Assembly (NCBI GenBank): GCA_964409355.1
Contig: CAYPDC010000026.1
Coordinates: forward strand, 1 to 37,927
DNA from: PCC-10605 sp964409355
GTDB lineage: Bacteria > Cyanobacteriota > Cyanobacteriia > Cyanobacteriales > Cyanobacteriaceae
Direction of reading: 5' to 3'
DNA: 37,927 bases
The translations under genes were made by a program, and so were the position numbers. How positions within the stretch are numbered: position 1 is the stretch's first letter; the number at the start of each line of letters is the position of its first letter. Positions 8,758 through 15,971 of the stretch are shown here, piece after piece. The notes under the pieces were generated by a model, which ran no database searches, had not been told where the DNA came from, and was given only the letters and a program-made list of their open reading frames with translations.

Positions 8758-8787
8758 GAGGATTAACCCGAAAAAAGGAGAAAATTA

Positions 8788-9600
8788 ATGTCAGTAGTCA
8801 GCTTAAAAGAGCTTTTAGACTCTGGTGTCCATTTTGGGCATCAAACCCGCCGTTGGAATCCAAAAATGTCCCCCTATATCTACACCGCTAGAAATGGGGT
8901 ACATATTATCGACTTAGTGCAAACCGCACAATTGTTAGAGGAGGCTTATGCTTACCTCAAAAAAGCCGCCGAAAGCGGTAAAAGAGTATTGTTTGTGGGT
9001 ACAAAACGTCAAGCAGCAGGTATCATCGCCCAAGAAGCAGCTCGTTGTGGAGCATACTTTATCAATCAGCGTTGGTTAGGTGGTATGCTCACTAACTGGG
9101 AAACCATTAAATCCCGTGTTGGACGTTTAAAAGAGTTAGAAGAATTAGAAGAAACTGGGGCGCTCGATCGCCGTCCTAAAAAAGAAGCATCTGTACTTCG
9201 TCGTGAGTTGACCAAATTGCAGAAGTACCTTGGCGGTATTAAAGATATGCGTCGAGTTCCTGATATTGTAGTAATTATCGACATTCGCAGAGAACACAAC
9301 GCTGTTAAAGAGTGTGAAAAACTCGGTTTAAGCGTAATCTCTATGTTAGATACCAACTGTAACCCTGAATTAGTTGACTACCCCATTCCTGCTAACGATG
9401 ACGCTATTCGCTCTATTAAATTAATCATCGGTAAATTAGCTGATGCCATTTATGAAGGACGCTACGGTAAAGCTGCCGCAGAAGGGAAATTAGATGAATT
9501 CATGGATTCTGTGTCTGAGGAAGTCGAATACGACTACGATGACGAGGAATATGAGGAAGAAGATTACGAAGATACCGACTCTGACGACGAGGAAGAGTAA
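8788..9600 (+). CDS. rpsB: 30S ribosomal protein S2
   Basis: S2 binds late to the small subunit between head and body and recruits S1. The 270-aa protein opens with the canonical 'LLDSGVHFGHQTRRWNPKM' and has 'FVGTKRQA' and 'INQRWLGGMLTNW' further on, leaving no doubt. The family is normally about 230-250 aa. The extra length is an acidic C-terminal tail from about residue 240, rich in D, E and Y, also known from other cyanobacteria. A strong ribosome-binding site (AAAGGAG) lies 7 nt upstream. It heads a plus-strand set with tsf, separated by 243 nt that hold a palindrome and a MITE-like element, so tsf expression may depend on read-through or a separate promoter. Confidence 0.98.
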   Translation: MSVVSLKELLDSGVHFGHQTRRWNPKMSPYIYTARNGVHIIDLVQTAQLLEEAYAYLKKAAESGKRVLFVGTKRQAAGIIAQEAARCGAYFINQRWLGGMLTNWETIKSRVGRLKELEELEETGALDRRPKKEASVLRRELTKLQKYLGGIKDMRRVPDIVVIIDIRREHNAVKECEKLGLSVISMLDTNCNPELVDYPIPANDDAIRSIKLIIGKLADAIYEGRYGKAAAEGKLDEFMDSVSEEVEYDYDDEEYEEEDYEDTDSDDEEE

Positions 9601-9608
9601 AGAATAAT

Positions 9609-9636
9609 GTAGGGGTTGAATATATTCAACCCCTAC
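9609..9636. repeat. Perfect 28-bp palindrome after rpsB
   Basis: GTAGGGGTTGAATA followed directly by its exact reverse complement, centred at 9622/9623, begins 8 nt after the rpsB stop. The arm sequence recurs at 31131-31157 (GTAGGGGTTGAATATTG...TTCAACCC). There is no T-run, so it is not a classic terminator. It could slow or partly end transcription between rpsB and tsf, or protect the rpsB mRNA end. Confidence 0.85.
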
Positions 9637-9653
9637 CGAGTAATGAGTTATTA

Positions 9654-9727
9654 GACATCTCTACTGATAAAAAAAGACGGCTAAAGCCGTTACTACGAAA
9701 CAATTTTTAATAATTTTTGGGGATGTC
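9654..9727. mobile_element. MITE-like element, copy 1 (74 bp)
   Basis: The ends GACATCTC and GGGATGTC are near-perfect inverted repeats. The element is flanked by an exact 5-bp direct repeat TATTA (9649-9653 and 9728-9732). A central hairpin ACGGCT-AA-AGCCGT lies at 9677-9690. It is related, in opposite orientation, to 30301-30376 and more distantly to 24363-24428. There is no coding capacity, so it would need a transposase in trans. Confidence 0.75.
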
Positions 9728-9843
9728 TATTATTGATTTTAACTCTCAACTCCCCTCATGACATTTTCCTATTTTTCAACTGGGTCAAATCGTGTCATTA
9801 TTATTGATGGTCATTCATTAAATTTTTATACTAAATAAATACT

Positions 9844-10503
9844 ATGGCAGAAATCACCGCAAAACTGGTCAAAGAATTAAGAGATAAAACTAACGCAGGG
9901 ATGATGGATTGTAAAAAAGCCCTTGCGGAAAACGATGGCGATATGGCTAAAGCGATGGAATGGTTACGCCAAAAAGGTATTACTTCTGCTGAGAAAAAAT
10001 CTGGTAGGGTTGCGGCAGAAGGTATCGTGGAAAGCTATATCCACACTGGTGGCAGAATCGGTGTTTTAGTGGAAGTTAACTGCGAAACCGACTTTGTTGC
10101 CCGTCGTGAAGATTTCCAAGCCTTAGCGAAAAATATTGCTATGCAAATCGCCGCTTGTCCTAATGTTGAGTTTATCAAAATTAGTGATATTCCTCAAGAT
10201 GTGGTTACGAAGGAAAAAGAAATCGAAATGGGTAGAGAAGATTTAGCTAGTAAACCCGAAAATATCCGTGAGAAAATTGTTGATGGTAGAATCCAAAAAC
10301 GTTTAGGGGAAATGTGTTTACTTTCTCAACCCTACATCAGAGATCAAGGTATCACTGTAGAGGAATTAATTACCCAACAAGTTGCTAAAATTGGGGAAAA
10401 TATCCAAGTGCGTCGTTTCCAACGCTTTATTTTAGGTGAAGGTATCGAAAAAGAAGAAACCAATTTCGCTGAAGAAGTTGCCGCACAAACTGGTATGAAG
10501 TAA
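9844..10503 (+). CDS. tsf: Elongation factor Ts
   Basis: EF-Ts exchanges GDP for GTP on EF-Tu. The 219-aa protein has the N-terminal UBA-like module with 'LRDKTNAGMMDCKKAL' (residues about 12-27) and the core 'GVLVEVNCETDFVARREDF', including the conserved TDFV contact to EF-Tu (about residues 79-84). The C-terminal part is 'IQVRRFQRFILGEG'. Its length matches the short cyanobacterial/chloroplast form, without the longer E. coli insertion. No strong Shine-Dalgarno is seen before the ATG. It follows rpsB in the usual bacterial order, but with an unusually long, repeat-filled spacer. Confidence 0.97.
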   Translation: MAEITAKLVKELRDKTNAGMMDCKKALAENDGDMAKAMEWLRQKGITSAEKKSGRVAAEGIVESYIHTGGRIGVLVEVNCETDFVARREDFQALAKNIAMQIAACPNVEFIKISDIPQDVVTKEKEIEMGREDLASKPENIREKIVDGRIQKRLGEMCLLSQPYIRDQGITVEELITQQVAKIGENIQVRRFQRFILGEGIEKEETNFAEEVAAQTGMK

Positions 10504-10596
10504 GGAGTAATGAGTAATAAGTAATAAGAGAGGTGTCAGGTTTCGGGTATCAGGTTTCAGGTTTGAGATCATAACTTCTAATTCTAAATTCGAATA

Positions 10597-11508
10597 ATGG
10601 CTAGATCGATAAAACAATTAAGAACTGATTTTGGCATTCTCAATCTTAAAATCAAGGATTTGGCAACGGAATTACAGAGTTTATATAAAGACTATTTTCC
10701 TCAATTAGTTACGGTTGTTAAGCGTCAGTTAATTTTGGCAACTTATCATATTTGCACCCAGAAATATCCTTCTGCTTTCTTAAGTTTAACTTATCAACAA
10801 AGGGTTAATTTACAAAAGAATATCAAGGCTTTAGATTCTTTGTTTGTTCAAGATTTATCCACAAGTATCTCCGGTTTAGAAATAGATGATAGTTATTTTT
10901 TATCTCAATTAAAAAGCAATACTTTAGGTTTTTTACCTCCAATTAATAATAATATCGTTAAAAATGATGATATTAAAGAAGCAGAAATAAAAGAAAATAG
11001 TGATTCTTTAAGTATAAAAAATCAAGACGAAGATAGCAGTTTTTCTGATGATGATAGTTACCTTGAAATTTACCCTGAAGATTTGATTCAGTTACAGGTT
11101 GGCATTGACGATGCGATCGAGGATTCCTTAGTAAATTTGTCTCAACGTGCTAATAAGTATTTACAGGAAATGGGAATTTTGCCGAAACATATCCCTAGCA
11201 AAATTTTGGACATGGCTTTACAAGCGGAGGAAAATACTTCTTTAGTTAGTGGCGCACCTAATTTATTGAGTCTTTTAATTGAGAAAGACGATAAATCCCA
11301 CGAAATGAATATTACTCCTTTGGTAGCACTTTGTTTAAGAATTAATGAAATTGAATTTCATGATCCTTTATTAAATCAAATTCGTCAAAAAATTAGTAAA
11401 ATATTCCAAAGTTTGAATAGTCTTGATGACGAGTATCAAAATAAGCGTCAACAATATGAAATTGCTTTAGCTGAATCTGCGTGGCGATCGAGTTGGATTG
11501 ATGATTAA
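10597..11508 (+). CDS. Conserved-looking protein of unknown function
   Basis: I cannot name this 303-aa soluble protein. It has a helical N-terminal domain (residues 1-110, 'DFGILNLKIKDLATELQSLYKDYFPQLVTVVKRQLILATYHIC') and a low-complexity acidic linker (about residues 120-165, rich in N, D, E and S). A C-terminal helical domain ('LSQRANKYLQEMGILPKHIPSKILDMAL', then 'LVALCLRINEIEFHDPLLNQIRQKI') follows. No signal peptide, membrane segment or catalytic motif is seen. It lies between tsf and pth, 93 nt after tsf and co-directional, so a translation-related role is conceivable but only by position. Codon use and HIP1-like GCGATCG sites match the neighbours. Confidence 0.65.
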   Translation: MARSIKQLRTDFGILNLKIKDLATELQSLYKDYFPQLVTVVKRQLILATYHICTQKYPSAFLSLTYQQRVNLQKNIKALDSLFVQDLSTSISGLEIDDSYFLSQLKSNTLGFLPPINNNIVKNDDIKEAEIKENSDSLSIKNQDEDSSFSDDDSYLEIYPEDLIQLQVGIDDAIEDSLVNLSQRANKYLQEMGILPKHIPSKILDMALQAEENTSLVSGAPNLLSLLIEKDDKSHEMNITPLVALCLRINEIEFHDPLLNQIRQKISKIFQSLNSLDDEYQNKRQQYEIALAESAWRSSWIDD

Positions 11509-11562
11509 TTAAACAAAATTTTCCCTAATCCCCCTTAATAATAAGTAAGATCCCCCCTACCT

Positions 11563-11578
11563 CCCCTTTAATAAGGGG
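11563..11578. repeat. G/C-run hairpin between the unknown gene and pth
   Basis: CCCCTT and AAGGGG form a 6-bp stem around TAAT. It follows two C-rich runs (11530-11558) typical of cyanobacterial intergenic 'ccccctt...aaggggg' repeats. No T-run follows, so termination is doubtful. Confidence 0.5.
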
Positions 11579-11616
11579 GAAATTGAAACTTTTATCTTAA
11601 CTGTTAATAATTGGCT

Positions 11617-12231
11617 ATGAATGATAAAAATGAGAAAAAAATTGTGATTCCTGAAGTGATTATTGGTTTAGGAAATCCTGAGAAAAAGTACGAACAAACT
11701 AGACATAATATCGGCTTTGAAGTAGTAGATTTTTTAGCGGATAAATGGGGGGGAAATTTGCAAAAAAATACCAAGTTTAATGCTTTATTTTGTGAGGTTT
11801 TAACCCCTAATCGACAAAAAATAAAGTTGGTTAAACCTTTAACTTATATGAATAATTCGGGGCAATCCGTGAGGGCGGTTTTAGACTGGTATAAGTTGAC
11901 GAGGGAGACTATTTTAGTGGTTTATGATGATATGGATTTAGAATTTGGTAGGATTAGATTACGCTTATCTGGCTCTGCTGGAGGGCATAATGGCATGAAA
12001 TCCATTATTTCTCATGTAGGAGGGCAGGATTTTCCCCGTTTTCGCATCGGTATCGGTAAATCTGGTCATAAAGATGCTACGATCGGTCATGTTTTGGGTA
12101 AGTTTTCCGCCGAAGAAAGAAAGGAAATGAATGGTTTAATGATATTAGCTCACGATGCGATCGCATCTTCTCTAACGGATGGTGTGGAGAAAACTATGAG
12201 TATTTATAACCAAAAATCGATTCTTAACTAA
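11617..12231 (+). CDS. pth: Peptidyl-tRNA hydrolase
   Basis: Pth cleaves the ester bond of peptidyl-tRNAs released from stalled ribosomes, recycling tRNA. The family signatures are all present: 'IIGLGNPEKKYEQTRHNIGF' with the substrate-binding Asn and catalytic His, 'LTYMNNSGQSV', 'VVYDDMDLEFGRIRLR' with the Asp that activates His, and 'GSAGGHNGMKSI' with the second Asn. From the ATG at 11617 it is 204 aa. A TTG two codons earlier is in frame but less likely. An N-terminal extension of about 12 residues ('MNDKNEKKIVIPEV') precedes the core, a little longer than in E. coli. It lies about 100 nt downstream of the unknown gene. Confidence 0.96.
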   Translation: MNDKNEKKIVIPEVIIGLGNPEKKYEQTRHNIGFEVVDFLADKWGGNLQKNTKFNALFCEVLTPNRQKIKLVKPLTYMNNSGQSVRAVLDWYKLTRETILVVYDDMDLEFGRIRLRLSGSAGGHNGMKSIISHVGGQDFPRFRIGIGKSGHKDATIGHVLGKFSAEERKEMNGLMILAHDAIASSLTDGVEKTMSIYNQKSILN

Positions 12232-12416
12232 ACATCAAAATTGGATGGGAAAAACAACCTTACTCTTCATCTTGATGCTAAGGTGGTTTCCAAGAAAGAA
12301 TTTACCCGTTTCTTGATAATTCCCCCTTTGTGTTTTGGGGGGATCGTACTGGTATATTTATTGTCAGAAATCACCTAAAATAAATTGTTATTGCGATCGT
12401 TAAAGTCAAAAAAACC

Positions 12417-12476
12417 ATGACTCAAACCCTCTCCAAAACTATTTCCTTAGCGGAGTTTCTGCAACAACCAGAATGA
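12417..12476 (+). pseudogene. N-terminal remnant of an Uma2-family (DUF820) gene
   Basis: A 19-codon frame starting at an ATG reads MTQTLSKTISLAEFLQQPE and then hits TGA. That is the characteristic opening of Uma2/DUF820 proteins, which would continue with a substrate-like 'YIDG' region that is absent here. An intact Uma2 gene of different sequence lies at 31936-32502. The 12232-12636 gap otherwise holds a C/G-run hairpin (around 12319-12341), the AGAGCCA repeats and a short tandem ACACCTG motif. Confidence 0.55.
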
Positions 12477-12528
12477 GTCATCCCCGCACCAGTAAGCACT
12501 TCACCACTGTTAATATCAATTTAGACTT

Positions 12529-12632
12529 CTCCAATAATTTACTACACAACGAGAAGTAAGAGAGCCATTTTTATTTAACCTGCTACACCTGACACCTGAC
12601 ACCCTTTTTAAAATTACTGTAGAACAGCCATT
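12529..12632. repeat. AGAGCCA-family repeats, copy 4 (two partial units)
   Basis: Positions 12529-12571 (CCAATAATTTAC...AAGTAAGAGAGCCATT) and 12606-12632 (AAATTACTGTAGAACAGCCA) are two partial direct copies of the dispersed repeat seen at 7-57, 4338-4513 and 31876-31914. Between them lie ACACCTGACACCTGACACC short tandem repeats. Confidence 0.5.
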
Positions 12633-12636
12633 ATTC

Positions 12637-13854
12637 TTATCTTCTTCTTGGTAAAAATGCGATCGGATCTACCGCCTTACTACCATTAGGATGAATTTCA
12701 AAATGTAAATGAGGACCTGTACTAAAACCAGTGCTACCCATTTTCGCAATTTGTTGTCCCTGATTTACATATTGCCCACGACGTACCAGTAATTTACTAT
12801 TATGAGCGTATAAAGTTACACTACCATCAGGATGTCTAATTCTAACGAGGTTGCCATAACCGCCAGAATTCCAACCAGAAAAGATAACTTCCCCATCGGC
12901 GGCGGCAAAAATAGGAGTGCCTACAGGAGCGGCAATATCAATACCTCGGTGCATTCTACCCCAACGCCAACCATAACCAGAAGTGAAGACACCCTGAGCA
13001 GGCCAAATATAGCCATTAAAAGGTCTTTGATTCTCTGGTAAAAAGGGATCGGGAGAGCTAATACTCGGTAAATTAGGAGAACCCATATCTCCGACGGCAG
13101 GACTGACACTGGGATCATAATATTCAATTTGGATTGGCACAACACTCACCAACTCAGAATTTTGAGAACCATTGTCGAAACTAGCTTCCGAAGGAATACT
13201 AGCAACATTAACTCTTTCCCTCCTCTGTGCTGAATGATTATTATGTTTAATTTCATTAGAGACAAAACGAGGTTCTTCGACATCTAAGGTAATGACATTA
13301 TTAGAGTCTCTCCCAGTGGGTTGTTGAACAGAAAACTCATTAGGGGAAGGAATAACTGGTATATTAACTGCACTTATATCAGATGCACTTTGAGGATTTT
13401 CCACTGCAATGGGAATAGAAATAGATTCCGTTTGAATCAAACTAGGTGATTGAACTTGATTTTCAGCAGTATTCAAACGATTATCTGCTACTACAAACTT
13501 ATTGGCCGAAGAAAAAGAATGAGCCGAAGTTTTTAATCTTTCCTCAAAAAAGGGAGATGAGGTAGCCGAAGTATTATTCTTCCCTAAATCACCATTAGCA
13601 CTAGAAGTATTAGAAGTTGCTGTTGCAACCACCAGATTCTCCGTTGAATCACTATTTGAACCAGAGACATTTTCTGTCAAGACAGAAACTTGTTCAGGAC
13701 TGTTGATTAATAGGGTAGGCTGATGCAATTCCTGACTTTTGGTCTGAATAGATTCCAAAACCGTAGCACTAACTGATTCAGGAGAAGTTACTAATCCCAG
13801 CGCAAGAACTAATCCGACGGGGGATAATCTCTGTGATAGGCACTTTAAATTCAT
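12637..13854 (-). CDS. Secreted M23 (LytM/NlpD-like) metallopeptidase
   Basis: This 405-aa protein is exported and probably acts on peptidoglycan. A signal peptide spans about residues 1-30 ('LSPVGLVLALGLVTSPESVSA'). A long Ser/Asn/Pro-rich, low-complexity linker (about 35-270) would span the periplasm. The C-terminal M23 domain begins at 'WPAQGVFTSGYGWRWG'. The zinc ligands are visible: the His and Asp of 'HRGIDIA' (near residue 300) and the His of 'HLHFE' (near residue 385), with 'LYAHNSKL' between them. All ligands are present, so activity rather than a degenerate EnvC-like role is expected. No LysM repeat is seen. A purine-rich AAGGAAA ribosome-binding site precedes the ATG. It is monocistronic. 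Confidence 0.92.
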   Translation of the reverse strand: MNLKCLSQRLSPVGLVLALGLVTSPESVSATVLESIQTKSQELHQPTLLINSPEQVSVLTENVSGSNSDSTENLVVATATSNTSSANGDLGKNNTSATSSPFFEERLKTSAHSFSSANKFVVADNRLNTAENQVQSPSLIQTESISIPIAVENPQSASDISAVNIPVIPSPNEFSVQQPTGRDSNNVITLDVEEPRFVSNEIKHNNHSAQRRERVNVASIPSEASFDNGSQNSELVSVVPIQIEYYDPSVSPAVGDMGSPNLPSISSPDPFLPENQRPFNGYIWPAQGVFTSGYGWRWGRMHRGIDIAAPVGTPIFAAADGEVIFSGWNSGGYGNLVRIRHPDGSVTLYAHNSKLLVRRGQYVNQGQQIAKMGSTGFSTGPHLHFEIHPNGSKAVDPIAFLPRRR

Positions 13855-14400
13855 AGATTTAGTTTCCTTTTTTACTCGTCACACGCTAAATAAAATTATT
13901 CGTGAGTCATTATTTCAGTTCTTAAAATTGGTTGACTCCAATTAATTATAAATTGGAATCTTTTTTAAGAGTAAATTCTAACTCAATATATCAGTAAATG
14001 TAAATTTTGTTTAAAATTAACTATAGGAATTTCTTATCTATGTTAAGAATTATCGTAATTAGATAACAAAATATTTTTTTGCTAACTTTCAAGGGTAAAG
14101 ACTTGAAGTCCGATATATTAGCGGATTTTCGTCAAATTTTTAGATTTTGATTAAGGAGAAATACGGTTTTTTCGGCTTTTTTATTAGGGGGGATATAAAA
14201 CCAGAAATCTGAACAGAGAAAAAAGTTCATCCATAACAAAATAAATCATTGATTGCAATTAACGTAGTTCTTATTAGGTTCTTATTTTGCTTGGATCTAA
14301 TCTCTTGATTATAAAAAATCAACTTTAATAAAAATAATACAAAATTTTTAAATAATTGTTGTCGTTTGTTGTCGTTTAAAATTGAGGAGAAAAGAAACAA
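13855..14400. other. 546-bp divergent intergenic region
   Basis: This region lies between the M23 gene (-) and the 111-aa gene (+) and has no ORF of note. It holds a hairpin TCCAATT/AATTGGA (13937-13957) followed by six T on the plus strand, which has no plus-strand gene before it. A perfect tandem GTTGTCGTTT repeat lies at 14358-14377, followed by the GAGGAG ribosome-binding site of the downstream gene. TAATAC near 14335 is a possible -10 box. Confidence 0.45.
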
Positions 14401-14736
14401 ATGTCCTACTGTTTTGATATTGTGGGGATCACTCCTGTATTAGATTTTTTTTACTACCAGCAAAAAGTGGAACAAAATCCAGATCGTAGTAAAGCATACT
14501 TAGGTAGTTATGAATGCACCTTAGACAGTTTTATCAAATCCACGGAGATGATTCCTCAAAAGCCTGACTGGAATTGGGATCAAGTGGTAGAGAGTATTAT
14601 TAATTTTTGGTTACATCAGGAAAGGGAAATTGAGAAGTGGAAAATCAGTTTTCTCGAAGCGAGGGAGGAAATCTTAATCGTGGGGAGAGTTGCTAATGTT
14701 AATCTTTTGAGAAGGGATTTTGATTCTTTGCTCTAA
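14401..14736 (+). CDS. Small cytosolic protein of unknown function
   Basis: The 111-aa acidic protein starts 'MSYCFDIVGITPVLDFFYYQQ' and continues 'AYLGSYECTLDSFIKSTE'. Its end is 'VGRVANVNLLRRDFDSLL'. I recall similar short cyanobacterial proteins but no function or domain name. It seems to be alpha/beta without signal peptide or membrane segment. The start is supported by a GAGGAG ribosome-binding site 11 nt upstream and by the absence of an earlier start. It lies about 100 nt before the bacterioferritin pair on the same strand, so co-expression is possible but not shown. Confidence 0.6.
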   Translation: MSYCFDIVGITPVLDFFYYQQKVEQNPDRSKAYLGSYECTLDSFIKSTEMIPQKPDWNWDQVVESIINFWLHQEREIEKWKISFLEAREEILIVGRVANVNLLRRDFDSLL

Positions 14737-14832
14737 TCTAATGCCCCACTTCATCTCATTTGTATTCCCTTGCAAGGCAAAATTGACGATTGGTAGTCTA
14801 TAATATATTGATAAATACCTAAGATTGTTAAT

Positions 14833-15297
14833 ATGGAAGGAAATCAAGAAGTAAAGCAACAACTCAATAATGTTCTTAAGTTGAAGTTAACTGCCATTAA
14901 CCAGTTTTTTCTTCACGCTAGAATGTGCAAAAGTTGGGGTTTAGATAAATTAAATGAATATGAGTATCGTTACTCTATTAAGTTAATGAAACAGGCAGAT
15001 AAAATTATCGAGCGTGTTTTCTTTTTAGAAGGCTTACCCAATTTACAAAATCTTGGTAAGTTGTTAATCGGGGAAGTTGTTCCCGAAATTTTAAGCAATG
15101 ATTTAACTATTACAACCGAAATTGCTGATAGTCTTCGTAATGCAATTAATTTATGTGAGTCTTTGCAAGACTATGTAAGTCGGGATTTGTTGACTGAGTT
15201 ATTAGAGGAAACCGAGGAGGAGATTGACTGGCTAGAATCTCAACAGTGGTTAATCTCTAATTCTGGTTTGGAAAATTATTTACAGTCAATGATATAG
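14833..15297 (+). CDS. bfrA: Bacterioferritin subunit, heme-binding type without ferroxidase residues
   Basis: At 154 aa it aligns without gaps to E. coli Bfr over residues 1-133 ('AINQFFLHARM', 'IERVFFLEGLPNLQNLGKL', 'DYVSRDLL'). Met52, the axial heme ligand, is kept ('KLMKQAD'). All six di-iron ferroxidase ligands are replaced: E18 to K, E51 to L, H54 to Q, E94 to T, E127 to T and H130 to E. It should therefore bind heme at a subunit interface but not oxidise iron itself. This is the BfrA type described in Synechocystis, thought to co-assemble with a BfrB-type subunit. The gene for that partner follows after 25 nt. The symbol is given by analogy with Synechocystis. Confidence 0.9.
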   Translation: MEGNQEVKQQLNNVLKLKLTAINQFFLHARMCKSWGLDKLNEYEYRYSIKLMKQADKIIERVFFLEGLPNLQNLGKLLIGEVVPEILSNDLTITTEIADSLRNAINLCESLQDYVSRDLLTELLEETEEEIDWLESQQWLISNSGLENYLQSMI

Positions 15298-15322
15298 TTT
15301 TTATTTTTTTAGGAGAATTTTT

Positions 15323-15790
15323 ATGAAAGGTAGCAAAAAAGTTATTAAGCAGTTACAAAAATTGTTGCGTAGTGAGTTAGCTGCTAGGGATCAGTATTTT
15401 ACTCATTCTCGAATGTATGATGATTGGAACTTAACTAAGTTGTATGAACGGATCAATCACGAAATGCAGGATGAGACTGATCATGCTAATATGTTAATTA
15501 GACGGATGTTGTTTTTGGAGACGACTCCTGATTTATCCGAACAGGAAGGGCTAAATATTGGTAAAGACGTGCCTGAAATGTTGCGTAGTGACTTGGCTTT
15601 GGAGTATAAGGTTATTGGGGATCTCAAAGAGGCGATCGCAGTTTGTGAAGAAGAACAGGATTACCAAACTAGAGAAATGCTTCGAATTATCTTAGGGGAT
15701 ACAGAGGAAGATCATGCTTACTGGTTAGAGAAACAGTTAGGATTAATCGAGAAAATCGGTTTACAAAACTATCTCCAGTCTCAAATGTAG
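15323..15790 (+). CDS. bfrB: Bacterioferritin subunit, ferroxidase type lacking the heme ligand
   Basis: This 155-aa four-helix-bundle protein is the complement of its neighbour. The di-iron ligands are complete: E18 ('SELAARDQYF'), E51 and H54 ('DETDH'), E94 ('SDLALE'), and E128 with H131 ('EEDH', shifted by a one-residue insertion relative to E. coli). The heme ligand Met52 is Thr. It should oxidise Fe2+ and load the mineral core but not bind heme alone. It lies 25 nt after bfrA with an AGGAG ribosome-binding site (15311-15315) ahead of its ATG, so the two form an operon. Together they would make a hetero-oligomeric ferritin of 24 subunits (family knowledge). Confidence 0.94.
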   Translation: MKGSKKVIKQLQKLLRSELAARDQYFTHSRMYDDWNLTKLYERINHEMQDETDHANMLIRRMLFLETTPDLSEQEGLNIGKDVPEMLRSDLALEYKVIGDLKEAIAVCEEEQDYQTREMLRIILGDTEEDHAYWLEKQLGLIEKIGLQNYLQSQM

Positions 15791-15971
15791 AGGAAATCAG
15801 AAGTGAGGAGTGAGGGAGGCTCATGGGGGGTAGTTTTTGCACGTTACTAAAAGGTGGGGAGTAAGGAGTAGGGAGTAACTATAGGTAAGTTTTATATAAC
15901 AGTGATTTAACTCTTGAATAACTAGGGTGTTGGATTGTTAGTTATTTTCACTAAAGTAATCAGATTTAATT

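Noticed and set aside
12241..12378. Open frame of 45 codons directly after, and in frame with, the pth stop
   Set aside because: It has only a TTG start, no ribosome-binding site and no recognisable family, and its second half runs through a C/G-run intergenic hairpin. Read-through of the pth stop seems unlikely.
12473..12562. 28-aa ORF overlapping the stop of the Uma2 remnant (ATGA)
   Set aside because: Short, histidine/asparagine-rich and running into a dispersed repeat. No ribosome-binding site or family match.
13937..13966. Hairpin plus T-run resembling a plus-strand terminator
   Set aside because: No plus-strand gene or promoter is visible before it, so there is nothing for it to terminate. 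Kept only as part of the intergenic description.
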